A stretch of DNA of 64,000 nt from RH-AL1 sp965198715 (GCA_965198715.1 CBDAPV010000002.1:1116001-1180000); one strand, 5' to 3'; shown: positions 1 through 8,347, numbered from the stretch's first letter. Numbers and translations are program-made. Notes: generated from the sequence alone by a model not told the origin.

Positions 1-1815
1 TGGATCGCCCAGCACGTCAAGAAGCTGCTCGGCACGCTGAAGGAGCTCGAAGGCGGCGAGGGCCTCGACGGCATCGCCCGCGGCATCGCCTTCCAGATTG
101 GCGAGTCGCTGGGCGTGCTAGAGCGCTCGAAGGTCTCGGAGGAGATGAAGAGCCTGCCGCAAGAGGCGCGCGCCAACCTGCGCAAGCTCGGCGTGCGCTT
201 CGGCGCCTACCACATCTACCTGCCGGCCCTGGTGAAGCCGGGGCCGCGCGCGCTGGCCGCGCAGCTCTGGGCCCTCAAGAACGGCGGCGTCGAGGAGGTG
301 AAGGGCCTCGACGAGGTGCCGCACCTCGCCGCATCCGGCCGCACCTCCTTCGTCGCCGACGCCACGATCAACAAGGGTCTCTACCGCGCCGCCGGCTTCC
401 GGGTGTGCGGGGAGCGTGCGGTGCGCGTCGACATCCTCGAGCGCCTCGCCGACCTCATCCGCCCGGCCATCGCCTACCGTCCCGGCACCACGCCGGGCGA
501 CCCGCCGCCCGGCTCGGCCGACGGCGACGGCTTCGTGGTGACGGTCGGCATGACCTCGCTCGCCGGCTGCTCGGCGGAAGCCTTCGGCACCGTGCTGAAG
601 TCGCTCGGCTACGTCGTCGACCGTCGCCCCGGGCCGGCGATCACCGTGCCGCTGGTGCCCAAGGCCTCGACGGAGCCGGTGCAGCCGCCGGCGGCCGTCC
701 TGCAGAGCGCCGAGGAGCAGGCGACCGAGACGGTCATCGCCGATGCGCCGGCCGCCGAAGCCGCGGCGGCGGAGGAGCTGAAGACGGTGGAGACGCCGGC
801 GAACGGAAAGCCGGCCGAGGATTTTGAGAGCCGCGTCAGCCTCGCCCGGCAGAGCGAGCTCATCGCCGCCGCCCTGGAAGGCGGCGCGCTGGAGGCCATC
901 GAGCCGCTGCCGCAAGCGGCGTCGATGGAAGAGTCCCCCGCGGCCGAGCACGTTTCGATTGCCCATGAAGAGCCGGCGGTCGCGCAAGCGAAGCCTGAGG
1001 TCGTGGCAGCCCCCGCGGCCGACGAAGATTCGCTCGCCATCCCGGATGCGCCGGCGACGGCCGCGGTCGAGACGGCAGAAGAAGCCGCGACCGACGCTCC
1101 GGCGGCGGGCGAGGCTTCCACGGTGGAGGCGCTGGTCGAGGCCCGCGATGTGGCCGACGGGACGACCGCGGGACCGGCCGCCGTCATCGAAGCGATGATC
1201 GAGGGCGTGCCCGGTATCGAGCCCGACCCGCAGGAGGTCGCCGCGGTGAGCGTGGAGCCGGCCGGCGAAGAGACGCCCGCCGAGCCCGTAGAGATCCCGA
1301 CCATCGAGGTCTGGCGGCCCCATCGCCATAACGTGCACAACCGCCGCCCCGGCGGCGAGGCCCGCGGTCGCGGCCCGCGTCGGCAGGGCGGCGGGACGTT
1401 CCAGGGCCAGCGCGCCCCGCAGGATGCTCCGCAGCCGCCCGGAGAGGCGGCACCCGTCGCCGCGGAAGCGGGTGAGCGGCCGCCGCGCTCCGACAGTCAG
1501 CGCAACAACCGTTTCCGCGACTTCAAGCGCCCGGCCGGCGGCGGCGGCGAGGGTGCGGCCGGAGCACCGGGCGGCCGCGACGGCCAGCGCGGGCCACCGC
1601 GCGGCAATGGCGGCGGCGAAAACCGCGGCGAGCCACGGCGCGACCGCCGCGACGGTCCGCCTGCCGGCGGCGGCCGTCGCGACGGCGGCCGTACGCCGTC
1701 GTTCCAGACCACCGAGGCCCCCAAGCCGCGCGAACGCGACCGCCAGCCCGATCCCAATTCCCCCTTCGCCAAGCTCGCCGCGCTCAAGGCGCAGATGGAG
1801 AAGGACAAGGGCTGA
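1..1815 (+). CDS. SUV3-like helicase, C-terminal part (5' end outside window)
   Basis: The frame is open from base 1, so the gene starts before the window. The first ~190 residues contain the segment LGVRFGAYHIYLPALVKP, which I recognise from the C-terminal region of the alphaproteobacterial DEAD/DEAH (SUV3-like) helicases; the ATPase motifs must lie upstream. Residues ~200-400 are Ala/Glu/Pro-rich and low in complexity, and the last ~170 residues are rich in Arg, Gly and Pro (RGRGPRRQGGG and similar runs), typical of an RNA-binding tail. A role in RNA metabolism is inferred from the family. In related genomes this gene is, as I recall, followed by an S4-domain gene, fdxA and carD; here those genes lie 23 kb away on the other strand. 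Confidence 0.75.
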   Translation, partial: WIAQHVKKLLGTLKELEGGEGLDGIARGIAFQIGESLGVLERSKVSEEMKSLPQEARANLRKLGVRFGAYHIYLPALVKPGPRALAAQLWALKNGGVEEVKGLDEVPHLAASGRTSFVADATINKGLYRAAGFRVCGERAVRVDILERLADLIRPAIAYRPGTTPGDPPPGSADGDGFVVTVGMTSLAGCSAEAFGTVLKSLGYVVDRRPGPAITVPLVPKASTEPVQPPAAVLQSAEEQATETVIADAPAAEAAAAEELKTVETPANGKPAEDFESRVSLARQSELIAAALEGGALEAIEPLPQAASMEESPAAEHVSIAHEEPAVAQAKPEVVAAPAADEDSLAIPDAPATAAVETAEEAATDAPAAGEASTVEALVEARDVADGTTAGPAAVIEAMIEGVPGIEPDPQEVAAVSVEPAGEETPAEPVEIPTIEVWRPHRHNVHNRRPGGEARGRGPRRQGGGTFQGQRAPQDAPQPPGEAAPVAAEAGERPPRSDSQRNNRFRDFKRPAGGGGEGAAGAPGGRDGQRGPPRGNGGGENRGEPRRDRRDGPPAGGGRRDGGRTPSFQTTEAPKPRERDRQPDPNSPFAKLAALKAQMEKDKG

Positions 1816-1913
1816 GCCTCGTACAAGCAAGGCGCCAGCCTGGTCCCGACAGGGGGGGGGGCGGCACTAAGTCATTCACACTCTTGGGTCCGCCCCTGCG
1901 AAACGATGCGGGA

Positions 1914-2075
1914 TAGCCCTTCTCCCCTTCCGGGAGAAGGTGGCGCGAAGCGCCGGATGAGGGATCCTCGATCCTAAGCGGTTGGAACCTGCGGCAGAGA
2001 TAAGCGGCGACGTTTCCCGACCCCTCATTTGCCCTTCGGGCACCTTTCCCGCAGGGGGGTGGGAGAAGGGGGCCG
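1914..2075. repeat. Palindromic intergenic mosaic element (RIME-like)
   Basis: The element is a chain of hairpins. CCTTCTCCC/GGGAGAAGG lies at 1918-1940, GGCGC-gaa-GCGCC at 1942-1954 and GCCC-ttc-GGGC at 2031-2041. Near 2063-2070 GGGAGAAG returns, and GATGAGGG (1957-1964) is matched by CCCCTCAT (2021-2028), so the two halves are inverted relative to each other. The core GGCGCGAAGCGCCGGATGAGGG is split here across 1942-1964 and resembles the RIME-type repeats described in rhizobia. It follows the helicase gene and could act in transcript termination or stability; that role is an inference. Confidence 0.6.
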
Positions 2076-2142
2076 GCACTTCTCCGAAAGAATGCGTAAA
2101 TCCGACAGGGGGCGGGCAGGCTTCGTACGGTCGCTGATTCGT

Positions 2143-2192
2143 CTTGACTTATATCCATTTCGCATCTAACTAAGATGCGAGATGCATATAAG
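2143..2192 (+). promoter_or_regulatory. Predicted promoter overlapped by 45-bp inverted repeat (NrtR-type operator)
   Basis: A near-perfect inverted repeat has 20-nt arms at 2148-2167 and 2173-2192 around a 5-nt spacer, with 18 of 20 positions paired. The outer parts are CTTATAT/ATATAAG and the inner parts CGCATCT/AGATGCG. An alphaproteobacterial -35 box CTTGAC sits at 2143-2148 and a -10-like CTAACT at 2166-2171, 17 nt apart, so a bound dimer would block RNA polymerase. The right arm ends 8 nt before the GTG start of the NrtR-like gene. Autoregulation by that gene product is the obvious inference. Confidence 0.8.
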
Positions 2193-2200
2193 GTGCTGTT

Positions 2201-2950
2201 GTGCAGGATGAGACCGAGTTCCTCCGCGACTACGATGCGTCGGCGTTCGAGCGGCCATCGGTGGCTGTCGACCTCGTCCTGATGTCCGTCGTGGGCGGGG
2301 CGATCGTCGCCCTGCTGATGCAACGTCGCGAGCCGCCCCATCAGGGCCGCTGGGCCTTGCCGGGCGGTTTCGTCGGCGTGACAGAGACGCTCGAGGATGC
2401 CGCCGTCCGCGTGATGCGCGAGAAGGCGCGGCTGACGGATGCTTTCGTCGAACAGCTCTACACCTTCGGCGCGCCCGATCGCGATCCGCGCACGAGGGTC
2501 ATCAGCGTCGCCTACGTCGCGCTGTTGCCAGCCGCTCGCTTCACCGCGGCAGCTTTAGCGAAAAGCGATCTATGCCTGGCACGCATCGACCTCGACGGGA
2601 CCGCTCCGGACGACGGCGCCGTTGCCGCGACCTCCGCCGACAGCAAGCTGCCGTTGGCCTTCGACCATGCCGCGATCCTCGGCACCGCCGTCCAGCGCCT
2701 GCGCGGCAAGCTCGACTACACGCCGATCGCTCTCACGCTCCTGCCGTCCCGCTTCACGTTGCGCGAGCTCCAGGAGATCCACGAGGCGATCCTCGGTGTC
2801 GCGCTGAACAAGCCGGCTTTTCGCCGCCGCATGCTCGACAAGGGCTGGATCGCGCCGACCGGCGAACACGAGGCCAACACGTCCTATCGCCCGGCGGAAC
2901 TCTACCGGCGGCAAGAGCCGCACGCCCCATCCATCGTCTCAGGAGGTTGA
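2201..2950 (+). CDS. nrtR: NrtR-type Nudix transcriptional regulator (ADP-ribose-sensing family)
   Basis: The 249-residue protein has an N-terminal Nudix fold (~20-150) and a C-terminal winged-helix domain (~165-240, containing RFTLRELQEIHEAILG and FRRRMLDKGWI), the layout of NrtR regulators of NAD metabolism. The Nudix box is degenerate. Gly56 and Glu62 fit, but the REUxEExGU part reads RVMREKARL (70-78), so catalytic glutamates are missing. This fits a ligand sensor without hydrolase activity. The GTG start at 2201 follows AAGG and lies directly behind the palindromic operator. The next gene's ribosome binding site AGGAGG overlaps the end of this gene, so the three genes through 4842 form one operon. 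The exact ligand is unknown; ADP-ribose or NAD derivatives are known for the family. Confidence 0.8.
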   Translation: MQDETEFLRDYDASAFERPSVAVDLVLMSVVGGAIVALLMQRREPPHQGRWALPGGFVGVTETLEDAAVRVMREKARLTDAFVEQLYTFGAPDRDPRTRVISVAYVALLPAARFTAAALAKSDLCLARIDLDGTAPDDGAVAATSADSKLPLAFDHAAILGTAVQRLRGKLDYTPIALTLLPSRFTLRELQEIHEAILGVALNKPAFRRRMLDKGWIAPTGEHEANTSYRPAELYRRQEPHAPSIVSGG

Positions 2951-2951
2951 C

Positions 2952-3938
2952 ATGGCACAAGTCCGCAGTCTCGGGGTCCTCGCGCAACTGCGCAGCGAGG
3001 CATCCAGCCACGTGATCCGTTATCGCAAGGGACGGCTGCGCCAGAGCGGGCGCGGCCTGGTGTTCTGGTTCAATCCGGAAAACGCCAGCATCGTCGAGGT
3101 CCCGATGGACGATCGCGAGGCCACGCTCTTCGTCCGCGGGCGAAGCCAGGATTTCCAGCAGATGGCCGTGCAGGGCATGCTGACCTGGCACGTCGTCGAC
3201 CCCGACCTCCTGTCCCGGCGGGTCGACTTCTCCATCGCGCTCGACAGCGGACGGCTCAAAGGCGAACCGCTCGAGCGCATCGAATCGCGCCTTGCCGGCC
3301 TGGTGAACCAGGCGGCCTTGCAGTACCTCGCCGAAAAGACTGTCCGCACCTTGCTCGATGACGGCATCGAACCGCTGCGAATGCGCATCGAGAAGGCGCT
3401 CGCGGGTGCAACGACGCTGGCCGATCTCGGCCTGGCGATCGTCTCCGTGCGCCTCACCAGCTTGATGCCCTCGAGCGAGCTGGAGCGTGCGCTGCAGACA
3501 CCGACGTTCGAGGCGCTGCAGCAGAAGGCCGACGAGGCGACCTTCGAGCGCCGCGCGCTCGCCGTCGAGAAGGAACGCGCGATCGCCGAGAACGAACTCG
3601 CCACCAAGACCGAGCTGGCGCGGCGCGAGAAGCTGCTCATCGTGGAAGAGTCGCAGAACGCCCGCGACAGGGCGACCGGCAAGGCCGAGGCGCAGCAGAT
3701 CCAGGCGGAGGCGGAGGCCGCGCGCATTCGTGCGGTCGAGAGCGCCAAGGCCGAGGCGGACGAAGCGCATATCGCGATCTATCGTACGCTCTCGCCGGCC
3801 GTGCTGATGGGCCTCGCCGCCCGCGATCTCGCCGGAAAGCTGACCAAGATCGAGCATGTCAACGTGACGCCCGACCTGCTCGCCGGCCTGATGAACGAGT
3901 TCCGCGGTGCGCCTACGCCGCTCGCCGCGCCACGCTGA
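2952..3938 (+). CDS. Soluble SPFH/band-7 domain protein
   Basis: The 328-residue protein has an SPFH/band-7 domain (~20-190) and a long charged helix (~190-275, with ALAVEKERAIAENELATKTE and many Ala/Glu/Lys repeats), the usual coiled coil of prohibitin, flotillin and slipin relatives. The C-terminal ~45 residues (SPAVLMGLAARDLAGKL) form another helix. No N-terminal membrane segment or signal peptide is visible, unlike slipins such as the one at 48957. The gene has the best ribosome binding site of the operon (AGGAGG, 2941-2946), which lies within the end of the upstream gene; only one base separates the two genes. A scaffold or oligomer role is inferred from the family; nothing shows its partner. 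Confidence 0.75.
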   Translation: MAQVRSLGVLAQLRSEASSHVIRYRKGRLRQSGRGLVFWFNPENASIVEVPMDDREATLFVRGRSQDFQQMAVQGMLTWHVVDPDLLSRRVDFSIALDSGRLKGEPLERIESRLAGLVNQAALQYLAEKTVRTLLDDGIEPLRMRIEKALAGATTLADLGLAIVSVRLTSLMPSSELERALQTPTFEALQQKADEATFERRALAVEKERAIAENELATKTELARREKLLIVEESQNARDRATGKAEAQQIQAEAEAARIRAVESAKAEADEAHIAIYRTLSPAVLMGLAARDLAGKLTKIEHVNVTPDLLAGLMNEFRGAPTPLAAPR

Positions 3939-3948
3939 GCCAGACGCC

Positions 3949-4842
3949 ATGTCGACGAACACGCCCCGCGTCGTCTTCGTCACGCGCGAAACCGAATACG
4001 AGCTTCTGATCGCGCGCCATGCCACGCGCGAACAGGCGCGCTTCTTTCTCCGCACGCGCGGCGAGAGCCTCGAGGACGTCGAGGGCCTTCACGAGCGGTT
4101 GCAGGCGACCCTTCGGCAGGGTCGCGCCGCCGTGCACGACGGTTGGCGGCAGGCCAAGGTCCGGCGCGCCGACCTCGATCGGTTCCTGTTCACGCCGGAC
4201 GACGTCGTCGTCACGGTGGGACAAGACGGTCTCATCGCCAACGTCGCCAAATACCTCGATGGTCAGCCGGTGCTCGGCGTGAACCCGGCGCCCGACCTCT
4301 ACGACGGCATTCTCGGGCGGCTCTCGGTCGAGCAGCTTTCCAAGCTGCTGCCGGCGGCCGTCGCGAACGATGTCGCCATCGAGCGCCGCACGATGGTCGA
4401 GGCCGATCTCGATAGCGGCGAACGCCTGCTGGCCTTGAACGAGATCTTCATCGGCCATCGCAGCCATCAGTCCGCGCGCTACGAGATCGAGACCTCGGGG
4501 ATGAGCGAGCTGCAGTCGTCGAGCGGTGTGATCGTCACCTCGGGTACGGGCGCCACCGGGTGGGCGCGCTCGATCAGCGAAGCCACCGGCCTCGTCGTGC
4601 CGCTCGATGTCCAGGAGCGCGCCCTGGCCTACATGGTCCGCGAGCCGTTCCCGAGCCGTACCACCGGGACCGTCCTGCGCGCGGGCAAGCTCGTCGAAGC
4701 GGATCTTACGATTCGATCGCGAATGAACGATGGCGGAACCGTCTTCGCCGACGGCATGGAGCAGGATCACCTTGTGTTCGACTACGGTCGCCGGCTGACG
4801 ATCAAGCCGGCCGAGCGCGTCCTGCGCCTGGTGGTCGACTGA
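3949..4842 (+). CDS. Divergent NAD kinase-like protein
   Basis: The ATG at 3949 gives 297 residues. The protein keeps the layout of NAD kinases with changed motifs. GGDG reads GQDG (91-94, in VVVTVGQDGLIANVAKYLDG); the NE motif is present (ALNEIFIGH, N164/E165); and the glycine-rich loop reads SSGVIVTSGTGATGW (191-205) instead of DGxxxxTPTGSTAY. A standard NAD kinase is encoded at 35079-35864, so this is a second, divergent paralog. It is the last gene of the NrtR/SPFH operon, 10 nt after the SPFH stop. Whether it phosphorylates NAD or another nucleotide or lipid-like substrate cannot be told from sequence. Confidence 0.75.
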   Translation: MSTNTPRVVFVTRETEYELLIARHATREQARFFLRTRGESLEDVEGLHERLQATLRQGRAAVHDGWRQAKVRRADLDRFLFTPDDVVVTVGQDGLIANVAKYLDGQPVLGVNPAPDLYDGILGRLSVEQLSKLLPAAVANDVAIERRTMVEADLDSGERLLALNEIFIGHRSHQSARYEIETSGMSELQSSSGVIVTSGTGATGWARSISEATGLVVPLDVQERALAYMVREPFPSRTTGTVLRAGKLVEADLTIRSRMNDGGTVFADGMEQDHLVFDYGRRLTIKPAERVLRLVVD

Positions 4843-4857
4843 GGCGGTCGTTTTTTT
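4825..4857 (+). terminator. Weak intrinsic terminator candidate
   Basis: CGCCT (4825-4829) can pair with AGGCG (4842-4846), followed after GTCG by seven T residues (4851-4857). The stem is short and spans the stop codon of the NAD kinase-like gene, so efficiency is doubtful. It lies at the end of the NrtR operon. Confidence 0.3.
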
Positions 4858-4956
4858 GGCCAGCAGGTTCCTGCTTGAGCATGGCTCGGCCCATCGCCGC
4901 ACTCCCGGGTTGTCACGATCTCTCCGGCCGAGACCCGGGCGATGCGTGCGCGACGA

Positions 4957-6222
4957 TCAGGCGTGCCCGATCGCCGGCTCCGGCGTCGCCTCGTGTCCGA
5001 ACACGCGCCCGCGCGCCCGCATCGGCCGCAGGATGAAGTAGGCCAGCGCCGCGGTGGTGAGGTCGAGGGCGACCACGATCCCGAACACCGGCACCCAGCT
5101 GCCGACCTCGCCTTTCAGCGCCGCCGCCAGCGGGCCGCCGAGGACCGAGCCGATGCCCTGTGCCATGTAGAGGAAGCCGTAGTTCGTGGTGGCGTATCTC
5201 TCGCCGAACGTGTCGGTCAGCGTCGAGGGGAACAGCGAGAAGATCTCGCCCCAGCCGAAGAATACCACGCCCGACATCAGCACGAAAACCACCGGATCGT
5301 GGCGCAGGCCGATCAGTACCGCGATGGCGACGCCCTCCAGCGTGAAGGCCAGCGCCATCGTCTCCTCGCGGCCAATGCGGTCCGACACCCAGCCGAAGAA
5401 GGGCCGGGTGAGGCCGTTGCAGATGCGGTCGATCGACAGCGCGAGCGGCACGGCGGCGGCGCCGAAGACCATCGCGTTGCTGTGCCCGAAATCGACGGCG
5501 AAGCTCTTGAAGTTCGACACCACCATGAGGCCGCCGGTCGACATCATGGTCATCATGACGAACATCAGCCAGAAGATCGGCGAGCGCAGCATGGCGCCGG
5601 GCGTGGCGCCGGTGTGGAGCTCGCGGCTCGAGCGAACCTCGCTCGAGAGCGGCTCGCGCAGCAGCAGGCCGGCGAAGAGGCCGATCGCGCCGAGGACAAG
5701 GCCGAACACCAGCAGCGTGTGGCGGAAGCCCTCGGCCTTGATCATCGTGTCGATCGGAAAGGTCGTGGCCAGCGCGCCGAAGCCGTAGCCGGCCGCCACC
5801 ACGCCCACGGCGAAGCCGCGATGATCGGGGAACCAGCGCACCATCAGCCCGACCGTGCCAATGTAGACGAAGCCGGTGCCGAGGCCGCAAAACAGGCCGT
5901 AGGTCAGGTAGAGCATCGGCAGCGAGCTCACGCCGCTCGCCAGCACCCAGCCGAGCCCGCTCAGAGCGGCGCCCAGCGCGACCAGCAGGCGCGGACCGAA
6001 ACGGTCGATAAGCCAGCCCTGGCCCGGCGCCGCCCAGGTCTGCAGGATGACCAGGATCGAGAAGGTGATCTGGACCTGCGCGAGATTGGCTCCCGTCGCC
6101 TTGCCGAGCGGCCCGGTGAACAGGGTCCATACGTATTGCGGACTGGAGATCGCCATCATGACGATCAGGCCGAGCAGCAGCTGGACCCAGCGCTGAGACG
6201 AGCTGGCCTTTGACGCGATCAT
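4957..6222 (-). CDS. MFS transporter, oxalate/formate antiporter (OxlT) type
   Basis: The protein has about 421 residues and twelve hydrophobic segments. It carries the OFA-family features SPQYVWTLFTGPL in TM1, GWLIDRFGPR in the first cytoplasmic loop and FGWVSDRIGREETM in the central loop. The family moves small carboxylates such as oxalate and formate across the inner membrane, but its members vary in substrate. The start at 6222 is preferred because CGGAG lies six bases upstream; an upstream ATG at 6258 would add 12 residues. The gene is convergent with the NrtR operon and divergent from the GlsB-like gene. The substrate is not determined. Confidence 0.75.
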   Translation of the reverse strand: MIASKASSSQRWVQLLLGLIVMMAISSPQYVWTLFTGPLGKATGANLAQVQITFSILVILQTWAAPGQGWLIDRFGPRLLVALGAALSGLGWVLASGVSSLPMLYLTYGLFCGLGTGFVYIGTVGLMVRWFPDHRGFAVGVVAAGYGFGALATTFPIDTMIKAEGFRHTLLVFGLVLGAIGLFAGLLLREPLSSEVRSSRELHTGATPGAMLRSPIFWLMFVMMTMMSTGGLMVVSNFKSFAVDFGHSNAMVFGAAAVPLALSIDRICNGLTRPFFGWVSDRIGREETMALAFTLEGVAIAVLIGLRHDPVVFVLMSGVVFFGWGEIFSLFPSTLTDTFGERYATTNYGFLYMAQGIGSVLGGPLAAALKGEVGSWVPVFGIVVALDLTTAALAYFILRPMRARGRVFGHEATPEPAIGHA

Positions 6223-6353
6223 TGTCGACTCCGAGTTGAAAAAACCACCTCGCAACAAGCGTGCTAAGCGGCGCCTCCGCCGACGAAACCTGCGACAAGA
6301 TGGAACGGGCGGCCCAGCCCGCAGCTTAGCCGGGCATAAATTGCGAGGCTTCT

Positions 6354-6638
6354 ATGCACCTGTCCGGTCAAGGCATCATCATCATTCTCGTGGTTGGCAT
6401 CATCGCCGGTTGGATCGCCGGACTGATCGTGTCGGGCGGCGGCTTCGGGCTGATCGGCGACTTCATCGTCGGCATCATCGGTGCCTTCATCGGCGACTAC
6501 GTATTGAACTACTTCCACGTGGTGCTCGCGCACGGCATCGTGGGGCTCATCGTCAACGCCGTCATCGGCGCCGTGATCTTGCTGTTCATCCTTCGGCTGG
6601 TCGGCTTCGGCACAGGTGGATACGGCCGGCGATACTGA
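6354..6638 (+). CDS. GlsB/YeaQ/YmgE-family membrane protein
   Basis: The small protein (94 residues) has three hydrophobic Gly-rich segments: IIIILVVGIIAGWIAGLIV, LIGDFIVGIIGAFIGDYV and GIVGLIVNAVIGAVILLFIL. This is the signature of the transglycosylase-associated GlsB/YeaQ family, found in the inner membrane and linked to general and acid stress responses. The length is slightly above the usual 80-85 residues. No enzymatic function is established for the family. Confidence 0.8.
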   Translation: MHLSGQGIIIILVVGIIAGWIAGLIVSGGGFGLIGDFIVGIIGAFIGDYVLNYFHVVLAHGIVGLIVNAVIGAVILLFILRLVGFGTGGYGRRY

Positions 6639-6977
6639 CACAGGCGATCCGCAGCGCGACAGTGCCATGACAGCTCTTCTGACGCCCGAGACGTTGTTCG
6701 GAGAGGTTGGGCTGCCTGCTGTGGGCCTTTCGCTTGAAAGAAGAGAGACCCGCCCGACGAACCGGGCGTCTACGTCATCGCCGTGAGCGATCCCACAACC
6801 GTCCGCGTCGGTCCGCCACTCAACGGGGTTGTTTTTCTCAAGCGCCGTTGAATATTCGGCAACAGAGTGAAAGCTGCGCAGAAGAAAGCGACGGCACCAC
6901 TCGGTTGACGCAGAAGAGACGCACCGTCATGAAGGCGCGCCTTTTTAGGTACGCCCTCAGTGAGCCCACCACCCAGC
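6639..6977. other. 339-bp stretch without a supported gene, upstream of lysC
   Basis: The stretch between the GlsB-like gene and lysC shows no convincing reading frame. A 12-bp perfect palindrome AAGGCGCGCCTT runs into three T residues at 6932-6946. A short open frame near 6760-6850 that would read VYVIAVSDPTTVRVG lacks a start codon and could be a gene remnant. No riboswitch fold was recognised. Confidence 0.4.
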
Positions 6978-8216
6978 ATGTCCCGTCTCGTGATGAAGTT
7001 CGGCGGCACGTCCGTCGCCGACCTCGACCGCATCCGCAACGTCGCCCGCCACGTGAAGCGCGAAGTCGAGGCGGGCCACGAGGTGGCGGTGGTGGTCTCG
7101 GCCATGTCGGGGAAGACCAACGAACTCGTGGACTGGGTCAAGCAGGCCTCGCCGCTCTACGACCCGCGCGAGTACGATGCCGTGGTCGCCTCGGGCGAGC
7201 AGGTCACCGCCGGACTCCTCGCCATCGCCCTGCAGCAGAGCGGCGTGCCGGCCCGCTCCTGGCAGGGCTGGCAGATCCCCATCCGCACCTCCGATGCCCA
7301 CGGCGTCGCCCGCATCGAGTCGATCGCCGACAGCAACCTCGCCGCAGGTTTCGCGCGCGGCGAGGTCGCGGTCGTCGCCGGGTTCCAGGGTATCCACGAG
7401 GGCACCGGCCGCATCGCCACGCTGGGACGCGGCGGTTCCGACACGTCCGCCGTCGCGGTGGCCGCCGCCATCGGGGCCGACCGCTGCGACATCTACACCG
7501 ACGTCGACGGCGTCTACACCACCGATCCGCGCATCGTGCCCAAGGCCCGTCGGCTCGACCGCGTCGCCTTCGAGGAGATGCTCGAGATGGCCTCGCTCGG
7601 CGCCAAAGTGCTGCAGGTGCGCTCCGTCGAGCTGGCGATGGTACACCGCGTGAAGACCTTCGTGCGCTCGTCCTTCGACGATCCCGCCGCGCCGTCGCCG
7701 GGCACGCTGATTTGTGAGGAGGAGGACATCGTGGAACAGCAGGTCGTGACCGGCATCGCCTTCTCGCGCGACGAGGCGCAGATCACACTGCGGCGGCTCA
7801 AGGATTCGCCCGGCGTCGCCGCCGGTATCTTCGGGCCGCTGGCGGAGGCCGGCATCAACGTCGACATGATCATCCAGGTGGCCTCGGGCGACGCCCGCCA
7901 CACCGACATGACCTTCACCACCACCACGGCCGACTACGACCGCGCCTGCGCGCTGCTGGAGAGCCAGAGGGCCGAGATCGGCTTCGAGCTGCTGGAAGGC
8001 TCGACCGACGTGGTCAAGGTCTCGGCCATCGGCGTGGGCATGCGCTCCCACGCCGGCGTCGCCGCCAAGGCCTTCAAGGCGCTGTCGGACAAAGGCATCA
8101 ACATCCGCGCGATCACCACCTCCGAGATCAAGTTTTCGGTGCTGATCGATGCCGCCTACACCGAGCTCGCGGTGCGCACGTTGCACACGCTCTACGGGCT
8201 CGACAAGGCGGCTTAG
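6978..8216 (+). CDS. lysC: Aspartate kinase
   Basis: The enzyme (412 residues) phosphorylates aspartate in the first step toward lysine, threonine, methionine and diaminopimelate. The amino acid kinase domain starts with the hallmark VMKFGGTSV and includes GRGGSDTSAVAVAAAI and the ribose/ATP-loop region DVDGVYTTDPRIV. Two ACT domains follow (~265-410, with GIFGPLAEAGINVDMI and KAFKALSDKGINIRAI), as in feedback-inhibited enzymes. Family alignment favours the ATG at 6978; the GTG at 6960 would add six residues, and neither has a strong ribosome binding site. Confidence 0.9.
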   Translation: MSRLVMKFGGTSVADLDRIRNVARHVKREVEAGHEVAVVVSAMSGKTNELVDWVKQASPLYDPREYDAVVASGEQVTAGLLAIALQQSGVPARSWQGWQIPIRTSDAHGVARIESIADSNLAAGFARGEVAVVAGFQGIHEGTGRIATLGRGGSDTSAVAVAAAIGADRCDIYTDVDGVYTTDPRIVPKARRLDRVAFEEMLEMASLGAKVLQVRSVELAMVHRVKTFVRSSFDDPAAPSPGTLICEEEDIVEQQVVTGIAFSRDEAQITLRRLKDSPGVAAGIFGPLAEAGINVDMIIQVASGDARHTDMTFTTTTADYDRACALLESQRAEIGFELLEGSTDVVKVSAIGVGMRSHAGVAAKAFKALSDKGINIRAITTSEIKFSVLIDAAYTELAVRTLHTLYGLDKAA

Positions 8217-8274
8217 CCGGCGCTTCGCCGACTGGACTGGCCATGTCGGCGTACGCAGGCGTGTTTTCCCGCCT

Positions 8275-8323
8275 TGTCAGCGAACGCGCCGATGGCACGG
8301 TCCGATGTCGCGGTTCGCTGACA
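8275..8323. promoter_or_regulatory. Long imperfect hairpin between lysC and purL
   Basis: TGTCAGCGAACGCG (8275-8288) and CGCGGTTCGCTGACA (8309-8323) pair over 14 bp with one bulged base around a 20-nt loop. No T-run follows directly, so it is not a classical intrinsic terminator. It could end lysC transcription or act as an operator for purL. Confidence 0.45.
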
Positions 8324-8347
8324 CCGTCACGCTCTTTTGTCGACGTT

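Noticed and set aside
118..1830. Long minus-strand open frame opposite the helicase gene
   Set aside because: It is the antisense of a high-GC coding region; its product is Arg/Gly-rich and without family features, while the plus-strand frame has clear helicase similarity.
4905..4940. CCCGGGT/ACCCGGG inverted repeat near the MFS gene end
   Set aside because: Short arms of pure GC with a long loop are common in this genome and no T-run follows; not called as a terminator.
4942..6213. 423-codon plus-strand frame opposite the MFS transporter
   Set aside because: Charged, repetitive product (many Arg, Glu, His) typical of antisense frames; the minus strand has a clear transporter.
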